Below, piece after piece: positions 5,225 through 10,044 of a DNA stretch of 10,044 nucleotides; within the stretch, counting starts at the first letter, position 1, and the number at the start of each line of letters is the position of its first letter. Under the pieces are notes generated by a model, which was not told where the DNA came from, did no database searches, and worked only from the letters and a program-made list of their open reading frames with translations. Source of the DNA: Clostridia bacterium (lineage in GTDB: Bacteria; Bacillota_A; Clostridia; UMGS1810); assembly GCA_017437345.1 (NCBI GenBank), contig JAFSBJ010000059.1:1-10044 (forward strand), read 5' to 3'. The position numbers and the translations under genes were made by a program.

Positions 5225-7870
5225 ATGGAAAAATTAGGATTAAACGAAATAAGAGAAAAATATCTTTCGTTTTTTGAGAGCAAAGGTCATTTAAGACTTC
5301 CCAGCTTTTCCCTGGTTCCCGAAAACGACAAGAGCCTTCTTCTTATAAATGCAGGTATGGCTCCCTTAAAGCCATATTTCAAAGGGGAAATCGAACCCCC
5401 AAGACGCAGAGTAACAACCTGCCAGAAATGTATAAGAACACCCGACATTGAAAGAGTTGGTAAAACTGCCCGCCACGGAACATATTTTGAAATGCTTGGT
5501 AACTTCTCCTTTGGCGATTATTTCAAACACGAAGCAACAGCCTGGGCATGGGAATTTATAACTAAAGTTTTAGAGCTACCCATAGACAGACTCTGGGTTA
5601 CAATATATCAGGATGATGACGAAGCCTTTGATATCTGGACAAAGGAAGTTGGGGTTTCTGCCGACAGAATCGTCAGAATGGGTAAGGAAGATAACTTCTG
5701 GGAAATCGGAACAGGCCCTTGTGGTCCTTGCTCTGAAATATATTTTGACCGCGGAGTGGAATGTGGCTGCGGAAAACCCGACTGTGCAATCGGATGTGAT
5801 TGTGACCGTTTTGTTGAATTCTGGAATCTTGTTTTCACCCAGTTTGATAAAGACGAACAGGGCAATTATAACAAGCTCTCTCACCCCAACATCGACACAG
5901 GTATGGGCCTTGAAAGAATTGCCTGCATAATGCAGGGAGTTAATAATCTCTTTGAGGTTGACACAGTAAGAAACATAATGATGAAAATAAGCGAATTAAC
6001 CGGTGCAAAATATGGCGACAACGAAAAGAACGATGTGTCTCTTCGTGTTATCACCGACCATATCCGCTCAACCACCTTTATGATAGGTGATGGTGTTCAG
6101 ATAAGCAACGAAGGCAGAGGCTATGTGCTTCGTCGTCTTTTAAGACACGCCGCCCGCCATGGAAAGCTTCTTGGTATGAACGAACCCTTTCTTTATAAAA
6201 TCTGTGACACAGTTATCGAAGAAAATAAAACAGCTTATCCCGAGCTTGTGGAAAAAGCTTCCTATATTAAAAAGGTTATTGAGCTTGAAGAAGTTCGCTT
6301 CAATGAAACCATCGACGGTGGTCTCAATATCTTAAATAGCTTCATAGAAGATATGATAAAAAATGACGAGGTTCAGCTCTCAGGTGAAAAAGCATTTAAG
6401 CTTTATGACACCTTCGGCTTCCCTCTTGACCTTACAATGGAAATTCTTGATGAAAAATCAATGAATGTAAATGTTGAAGAATATGAAGCATGCATGCAGG
6501 CTCAGAAAGAAAGAGCAAGAAGCGGCAGAGGCGAAATGGACGATGCCGGCTGGGAAAAAGATGAATTTAAAAAAGCTATAATGGATTTTGAAAAAGCAGA
6601 ATTTGTGGGCTATGAAACATTGGAATGTGATGCAACAGTAAAAGCCTTAGGCTGCAAATCAGAATTTGTTGATTCTGTGTCTTGTGAAGATGGCAGCGTG
6701 GTTATTCTTCTTGACAAAACTCCCTTCTATGGTGAAGGCGGCGGTCAGGTTGGCGACACAGGTATGATGGTGTCTCAGGGTGCAACAGTTATAATTACCG
6801 ACACCAAAAAACTCGGTGACGGAAAAATTATGCACATAGGAAAGCTTGAAGCTGGTGTGCTTGCAAATGGTGACAAGGTTTCCTGCAAGGTAGATGCAAA
6901 ACGAAGAGGTCTTATTGAAAGACACCACTCTGCAACCCACCTTCTCCAGAAAGCTCTCCGTGAGGTTCTTGGCGACCATGTTCAGCAGTCGGGTTCTTAT
7001 GTTGATTCCGAAAGACTCCGTTTCGACTTTACCCATTTTGAAGCAATGTCTTCAGAGCAGATTGCCAAGGTTGAAAAAATAGTTAATGAAAAGGTGTTTG
7101 AAGCACTCCCCGTTGTTTGTCAGCAGATGCCCATAGACGAAGCTAAAAAGCTTGGTGCAATGGCACTCTTTGGCGAAAAATACGGTGATGTTGTAAGAGT
7201 TGTAAAGATGGGCGACTATTCAGTTGAATTCTGCGGCGGAACCCACACCGGCAACACTTCAAATATCGGTCTTGTTAAAATTGTTTCCGAAACATCAGCA
7301 GCTGCAGGTATCAGAAGAATTGAAGCCATCACAAGCCTCGGTGTTTTAGATAGCCTGAGTTCTAAAGACCAGACTATTTCAAAAGCAGCATCAATGCTAA
7401 AATCAACCCCTGCAGACCTTATCTCTAAGCTTGCGGCACTCCAGGCAGAGCTTAAGAGTGTTCAGAAAGAGCTTGAAGAGGTTAAATCCAAGGTTGCAAG
7501 CTCCGGCCTTGATGATATTAAGAAAAATGCAGTTGATATAAATGGAATTAAGGTTATTTCCGGCTCCTTCAAAGGTGCTGATGTAAATACAGTCCGCAAG
7601 ATGAACGATGGCCTTAAGGAAGAATTCGACGGTGTTGTTTGTGTTATGGCAACAGAATTCGGTGGCAAGGTAATGCTTATTTGCGCAGCAGATAAAACAG
7701 CCACAGCAAAAGGCGCTCACTGCGGCATGCTCATTAAATCAATTGCAGGTCTTATCGGCGGCTCCGGCGGTGGTAAGCCTGAAAGTGCTCAGGCTGGCGG
7801 TTCCGATAGTGCCGGAATTGAAAAAGCTCTCCAAATGGCTCTGGAAGTATTAAAAGAACAAATCAAATAA
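5225..7870 (+). CDS. alaS: Alanine--tRNA ligase
   Basis: Class II synthetase of 881 residues, normal for bacterial AlaRS, that charges tRNA-Ala and edits mischarged Ser and Gly. Order of parts: the catalytic core with VTTCQKCIRTPDIERVG and FEMLGNFSFGDYFK, GTGPCGPCSE (162-171), a Cys-rich insert with Cys180, 182, 187, 191 and 193 that is usual in clostridial AlaRS, and GMGLERIACIMQG. The editing domain has the zinc ligands HSATH (568-572) and CGGTH (Cys670, His674). A coiled coil follows (about 731-765), then the C-Ala domain ending in a Gly-rich GGSGGGKPESAQAGG. I use the ATG at 5225 because AAGGAGAG (5209-5216) lies 8 nt upstream; the in-frame ATG at 5186 has no ribosome binding site and would add 13 residues the family lacks. 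The gene has its own promoter, and a terminator-like hairpin follows. Nothing appears truncated. Confidence 0.98.
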   Translation: MEKLGLNEIREKYLSFFESKGHLRLPSFSLVPENDKSLLLINAGMAPLKPYFKGEIEPPRRRVTTCQKCIRTPDIERVGKTARHGTYFEMLGNFSFGDYFKHEATAWAWEFITKVLELPIDRLWVTIYQDDDEAFDIWTKEVGVSADRIVRMGKEDNFWEIGTGPCGPCSEIYFDRGVECGCGKPDCAIGCDCDRFVEFWNLVFTQFDKDEQGNYNKLSHPNIDTGMGLERIACIMQGVNNLFEVDTVRNIMMKISELTGAKYGDNEKNDVSLRVITDHIRSTTFMIGDGVQISNEGRGYVLRRLLRHAARHGKLLGMNEPFLYKICDTVIEENKTAYPELVEKASYIKKVIELEEVRFNETIDGGLNILNSFIEDMIKNDEVQLSGEKAFKLYDTFGFPLDLTMEILDEKSMNVNVEEYEACMQAQKERARSGRGEMDDAGWEKDEFKKAIMDFEKAEFVGYETLECDATVKALGCKSEFVDSVSCEDGSVVILLDKTPFYGEGGGQVGDTGMMVSQGATVIITDTKKLGDGKIMHIGKLEAGVLANGDKVSCKVDAKRRGLIERHHSATHLLQKALREVLGDHVQQSGSYVDSERLRFDFTHFEAMSSEQIAKVEKIVNEKVFEALPVVCQQMPIDEAKKLGAMALFGEKYGDVVRVVKMGDYSVEFCGGTHTGNTSNIGLVKIVSETSAAAGIRRIEAITSLGVLDSLSSKDQTISKAASMLKSTPADLISKLAALQAELKSVQKELEEVKSKVASSGLDDIKKNAVDINGIKVISGSFKGADVNTVRKMNDGLKEEFDGVVCVMATEFGGKVMLICAADKTATAKGAHCGMLIKSIAGLIGGSGGGKPESAQAGGSDSAGIEKALQMALEVLKEQIK

Positions 7871-7876
7871 TGACCA

Positions 7877-7900
7877 GGGGGTGTATTTACATCCCCTTTT
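7877..7900 (+). terminator. Terminator-like hairpin between alaS and the HIT gene
   Basis: GGGGGTGT (7877-7884) pairs with ACATCCCC (7889-7896), including one G-U pair, around an ATTT loop, followed by only four T residues. It starts 7 nt after the alaS stop codon. With such a short T tract it may be a partial terminator allowing some read-through into the HIT gene, for which I see no strong promoter. Confidence 0.65.
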
Positions 7901-7929
7901 AATCTTATTATATATAGGAGGAAATCTAT

Positions 7930-8274
7930 ATGTCAGATTGCTTATTCTGTAAAATAATAAATGGTGACATTCCCTGCGATAAGGTGTATGAAGATGATAA
8001 GGTTCTTGCATTTAACGACATCGATCCCCAGGCTCCTGTTCATTTTCTTGTTATTCCAAAGGAGCATATCAAATCTTGCGCTGATATTACAGCCGCCAAC
8101 AGCTCCATTGTTGCCCATATTTTTGAGGTGATTGCAAAAATTGCATCAGAAAAAGGTATAAACGAAAAAGGCTTCAGAGTTGTAACCAATTGCGGCGAAG
8201 ATGGCGGACAAACTGTGGGACACCTGCATTTCCATGTGCTTGCGGGAAGAAATATCGGATGGCCTCCGGGCTGA
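7930..8274 (+). CDS. hinT: HIT family protein (HINT-type nucleotide-binding hydrolase)
   Basis: A 114-residue histidine-triad protein, a cytoplasmic purine-nucleoside phosphoramidase or AMP-lysine hydrolase in the HINT branch. The active-site triad is GHLHFHVLAG with His98, His100 and His102. CLFC (Cys4, Cys7) with His46 could form the zinc site found in many bacterial members. DIDPQAPVHFLVIPKEH (30-46) and the terminal GWPPG are also typical, showing the protein is complete. The ATG follows a good AGGAGG (7916-7921). The stop codon lies inside a small dyad, GATTTTC/GAAAATC (8273-8290), which lacks a T tract. The physiological substrate in this organism cannot be told from sequence. Confidence 0.94.
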   Translation: MSDCLFCKIINGDIPCDKVYEDDKVLAFNDIDPQAPVHFLVIPKEHIKSCADITAANSSIVAHIFEVIAKIASEKGINEKGFRVVTNCGEDGGQTVGHLHFHVLAGRNIGWPPG

Positions 8275-8310
8275 TTTTCAAAAGAAAATCACAATCTGAA
8301 AAAATAATGC

Positions 8311-8339
8311 TTGACACAGAACTTAAATGCTTGTATAAT
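8311..8339 (+). promoter_or_regulatory. Full-consensus sigma-A promoter for rpsU-yqeY
   Basis: Perfect TTGACA (8311-8316), 17-bp spacer, perfect TATAAT (8334-8339), the only twelve-of-twelve match in the window. The start near 8346 leaves about 67 nt of leader before rpsU. Such strength fits a ribosomal protein gene. Confidence 0.9.
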
Positions 8340-8412
8340 ATTATAGTGTAATTTTGTCTAAACCCGTTGTGTGTTTTTAACATGACAGCACAAGCGGAGG
8401 GAGGGAACATTA

Positions 8413-8589
8413 ATGGCAGAAATCAGATTAAAAGATAACGAATCTTTAGACAGTGCACTTCGCAGATTTAAAAGATCATGTCAGAAAGCAGGAGTTTTAT
8501 CTGAAATCAGAAAAAGAGAACACTACGAAAAACCCAGCGTAAGACGTAAAAAGAAATCCGAAGCAGCAAGAAAACGCTCATACAAATAA
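8413..8589 (+). CDS. rpsU: 30S ribosomal protein S21
   Basis: A 58-residue, highly basic protein starting [20 protein letters not shown] and ending in an Arg/Lys-rich tail ([15 protein letters not shown]), the typical S21 length and composition. S21 joins the 30S subunit late, near the platform and the anti-Shine-Dalgarno end of 16S rRNA, and helps initiation. The N-terminal half carries the family core ([25 protein letters not shown]). A purine-rich GGAGGGAGGG lies just upstream of the ATG. It sits directly upstream of yqeY, an arrangement conserved across Firmicutes, and shares its promoter. Confidence 0.97.
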   Translation: MAEIRLKDNESLDSALRRFKRSCQKAGVLSEIRKREHYEKPSVRRKKKSEAARKRSYK

Positions 8590-8607
8590 TATCATTTTAA
8601 TATATAC

Positions 8608-8628
8608 AGAGTGGGTTTACCCAACTCT
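8608..8628 (+). other. Hairpin between rpsU and yqeY
   Basis: AGAGT-GGG (8608-8615) pairs with CCC-A-ACTCT (8620-8628) around a TTTA loop, with one bulged A. No T tract follows, so it is unlikely to be an intrinsic terminator. It lies only a few bases before the AAGGAGG of yqeY (8634-8640), and could serve in processing, rpsU mRNA protection or partial translational control of yqeY. Confidence 0.5.
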
Positions 8629-8650
8629 TGAGTAAGGAGGGTACTTAAAG

Positions 8651-9094
8651 ATGAGTTTAAAGGAAAAACTTTCAGAAGATCTCAAACTCTCCATGAAAGA
8701 AAAAGATACAGTTAAAAAGAACACAGTTCAAAGCATGCGTGCCGCAATCCTTCAGATAGAAAAGGACAAGCGCATCACTCTTGATGAAGATGGCGTTATA
8801 GAAGTTATTGCCAAAGAACTCAAAAAGAGAAAAGATGTTCTTCCCGACTATGAAAAAAGCGGACGCGATGATCTTATTGCAGATCTTAAAAGAGAGATAG
8901 AAATAATCACAGGCTATTTGCCTTCCCAATTATCTCATGACGAGTTAGACGAAATTGTTAAAAATGCAGTTAGTGCCACCGGTGCTTCCTCAATGAAGGA
9001 CATGGGCAAAATCATGCAGGCGGTTATGCCTCAGATAAAAGGCAGAGCCGACGGCAAGATGGTAAACGAACTTGCAAAAAAATATTTAAGCTGA
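8651..9094 (+). CDS. yqeY: GatB/YqeY domain-containing protein
   Basis: A 147-residue, Lys-rich, mostly helical protein matching the YqeY family. The N-terminal helical part contains MKEKDTVKKNTVQSMRAAI. The middle has EVIAKELKKRKDVLPDYEKSGRDDL and EIITGYLPSQLS. The C-terminal part carries the diagnostic MKDMGKIMQAVMPQIKGRADGK. The C-terminal region is homologous to the tRNA-binding tail of GatB, the amidotransferase subunit, so a tRNA-related role is often inferred, but the function is not established. The start is fixed by AAGGAGG (8634-8640) 10 nt upstream. It is the second gene of the rpsU operon, and a strong terminator follows 13 nt after the stop. Confidence 0.95.
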   Translation: MSLKEKLSEDLKLSMKEKDTVKKNTVQSMRAAILQIEKDKRITLDEDGVIEVIAKELKKRKDVLPDYEKSGRDDLIADLKREIEIITGYLPSQLSHDELDEIVKNAVSATGASSMKDMGKIMQAVMPQIKGRADGKMVNELAKKYLS

Positions 9095-9107
9095 TTAAAT
9101 ATGATTT

Positions 9108-9140
9108 AAAGTGGTCATGAAAATGACCACTTTTTAATTT
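9108..9140 (+). terminator. Strong terminator after rpsU-yqeY
   Basis: AAAGTGGTCAT (9108-9118) and ATGACCACTTT (9123-9133) form a perfect 11-bp stem capped by a GAAA tetraloop and followed by TTAATTTTT. The adenines before the stem would also let it act on the opposite strand. Confidence 0.92.
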
Positions 9141-9170
9141 TTCCTACTATTATATAAGAAGGTGTATATA

Positions 9171-9692
9171 ATGAAAAGTCTGAGTTTACTCCCCGACTAC
9201 CTTGTGGCAAATGTATCAAGGCTTGACGAAGCCTTTTATAAAACCCATGGAATAAAGGCGGTCATTTTTGATATTGACAATACCCTTGTTGCTCATACAG
9301 AGCCTGAGCCACCGGAAAATGTACTTTCATATTTTGAGTTTTTAAAATCAATAGGTATAAAATATTCCATTGTTTCCAATAATAGTATGGAACGCGTTTA
9401 CTCTTTTAGTAAAAATCTCGGCATACCTTATTATTATAAGGCTCTTAAGCCAAGAAAAAAATATTTAAAGAAAGTTCTTTCCGATATGGGTGAGGATGCA
9501 AGAAAGACAGCTCTTATTGGCGACCAGCTTTTTACCGACATCTTAGGCGGCAACCGCATGGGGATGCTTTCAGTTTTGGTTACAGCAGTTGGCGAAGATG
9601 AAACAGGCTTTGTGTCATTTAAAAGAAAGTTTGAAAAAAGAATCCTTGAAAAAAACAAGGGAAAGCTCAGAGAATATATCCCTGAGAAATGA
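9171..9692 (+). CDS. yqeG: YqeG family HAD IIIA-type phosphatase
   Basis: A 173-residue haloacid-dehalogenase-superfamily protein. All four motifs are visible: DIDNTL (34-39) with the nucleophile Asp34 and Asp36; SNN (69-71); Lys93 in ALKPRKKY; and GDQLFTDI (117-124) with Asp118 and Asp123. The family resembles phosphatidylglycerophosphate phosphatases, but the bacterial substrate is not settled. I start at the ATG at 9171: GAAGGTG (9157-9163) lies 7 nt upstream, whereas the in-frame GTG at 9162 falls inside that ribosome binding site. The gene follows the rpsU-yqeY terminator, so it needs its own promoter; the TATTATAT near 9149 may be a -10, but I see no convincing -35. In many Firmicutes yqeG heads a cluster with yqeH and aroE; here the next element is instead an rRNA-type promoter region. 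Confidence 0.92.
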   Translation: MKSLSLLPDYLVANVSRLDEAFYKTHGIKAVIFDIDNTLVAHTEPEPPENVLSYFEFLKSIGIKYSIVSNNSMERVYSFSKNLGIPYYYKALKPRKKYLKKVLSDMGEDARKTALIGDQLFTDILGGNRMGMLSVLVTAVGEDETGFVSFKRKFEKRILEKNKGKLREYIPEK

Positions 9693-9784
9693 TTTTTGAG
9701 TATCTTTGTGCAATTTGGATAGGGTAATTAGTTTTTTGCCCAATTTAGAGCCTTTAAAAATTTATTTATCGTCAATTTTGCACA

Positions 9785-9813
9785 TTGACTTTAAAAGTCA
9801 AAAATGATATATT
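9785..9813 (+). promoter_or_regulatory. Upstream promoter (P1) of a probable rRNA operon
   Basis: TTGACT (9785-9790), 17-bp spacer, TATATT (9808-9813). The -35 forms the left part of a perfect dyad, TTGACTTT-A-AAAGTCAA (9785-9801). A CTCTAGAG palindrome (9823-9830) lies close to the predicted start. It is arranged in tandem with the promoter 101 bp downstream, as is common for rRNA operons. Confidence 0.65.
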
Positions 9814-9885
9814 AATAAGGCACTCTAGAGAGAGAAAAGCAAAATAACTTTTGAAAAATTTTTTTGAAAAAGTTTTAAAAAATGC

Positions 9886-9914
9886 TTGACTTTTGATTTG
9901 AGTTGTGTTATTAT
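9886..9914 (+). promoter_or_regulatory. Downstream promoter (P2) of a probable rRNA operon
   Basis: TTGACT (9886-9891), 17-bp spacer, TATTAT (9909-9914), preceded by alternating A and T tracts (9856-9880) that look like an UP element. The predicted start at about 9921 coincides with the palindrome TTGGCGCCAA (9922-9931). Confidence 0.78.
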
Positions 9915-9920
9915 AAACAA

Positions 9921-10044
9921 GTTGGCGCCAAACGGTGCAAACAATTTGATCTTTGAAAAATGAACAGTATGAGAGGTTCTCGGAAATGAGAATTGAGTTT
10001 AAAGCGAAAGCTTTTTAACTAGTAAATTAAGTTAGTGTTTAATG
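9921..10044 (+). other. Probable 5' leader of an rRNA operon with boxA; 16S begins beyond the right edge
   Basis: After P2 comes TGATCTTTGAAAA (9947-9959) followed by ATGAACAG, which resembles the boxA antitermination element and adjoining sequence found just before 16S rRNA in many Clostridia. A small stem GTTCTC/GAGAAT (9976-9993) and a tight stem AAAGC-GAAA-GCTTT (10001-10014) with a GNRA loop follow; these would belong to the processed precursor. The conserved 16S 5' end (GAGTTTGATCCTGGCTCAG) is not reached, so no rRNA gene is claimed within the window. Confidence 0.7.

Noticed and set aside
5762..5803. Five-cysteine cluster in AlaRS as a novel metal site
   Set aside because: A similar Cys-rich insert is usual in clostridial AlaRS sequences, so it is a lineage feature rather than something new.
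8273..8290. GATTTTC-AAAA-GAAAATC dyad at the end of the HIT gene as a terminator
   Set aside because: The stem is AT-rich and followed by CAATCTG rather than a T tract, so I do not call it a terminator.
9693..9780. Terminator for yqeG
   Set aside because: The stretch contains only weak, interrupted pairing (GGGTAA with TTGCCC) without a convincing T tract; nothing firm could be called.
9921..10044. Start of 16S rRNA inside the window
   Set aside because: The conserved 16S 5' sequence does not appear before the last base; only the leader is present.

Overview
The window looks like chromosomal DNA from a low-GC, Gram-positive member of the Clostridia, probably an uncultured gut relative of the Oscillospirales or Lachnospirales. 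The signs are AT-rich intergenic DNA, strong AAGGAGG-type ribosome binding sites, sigma-A promoters with 17-bp spacers, GTG and TTG starts, a Clostridia-type alanyl-tRNA synthetase with a Cys-rich insert, and neighbours such as yqhQ, rpsU-yqeY and yqeG. Genus cannot be fixed from what is visible. I see no phage, IS transposase, CRISPR array, toxin-antitoxin or classical defence genes.

Layout. Positions 1-650 (minus strand) hold the N-terminal two thirds of a YqhQ/DUF1385 membrane protein that runs off the left edge. Between it and the first plus-strand gene lies a 276-bp divergent intergenic region with a promoter at each side and two tandem copies of a 27-28 bp repeat between them. Positions 927-2835 are a two-gene operon of unrecognised function: a zinc-ribbon, acidic-linker, single-pass membrane protein, followed by a smaller membrane-anchored or lipoprotein-like paralogue of its extracellular half. 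An inverted copy of the intergenic repeat follows the operon. Positions 2836-3165 contain no convincing gene but hold four consecutive hairpins and then a strong terminator.

From 3187 on, everything is conserved housekeeping on the plus strand. First come galK (galactokinase) and rdgB (ITP/XTP pyrophosphatase), probably one transcript ending in a terminator. Next is alaS with its own promoter, followed after a terminator-like hairpin by a HIT/HINT nucleotide-binding protein. Then comes rpsU-yqeY (ribosomal protein S21 and a GatB/YqeY-domain protein), driven by a perfect TTGACA-17-TATAAT promoter and closed by a strong terminator. Last is yqeG (HAD phosphatase). The final 350 bp hold tandem promoters and a boxA-containing leader that look like the start of an rRNA operon; 16S itself would begin just beyond the right edge.

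The part worth attention is 748-3165: two paralogous envelope proteins of unknown role, bracketed by related repeats and followed by an unexplained hairpin-rich segment. The rest is ordinary core genome whose regulatory sites can be read quite clearly.
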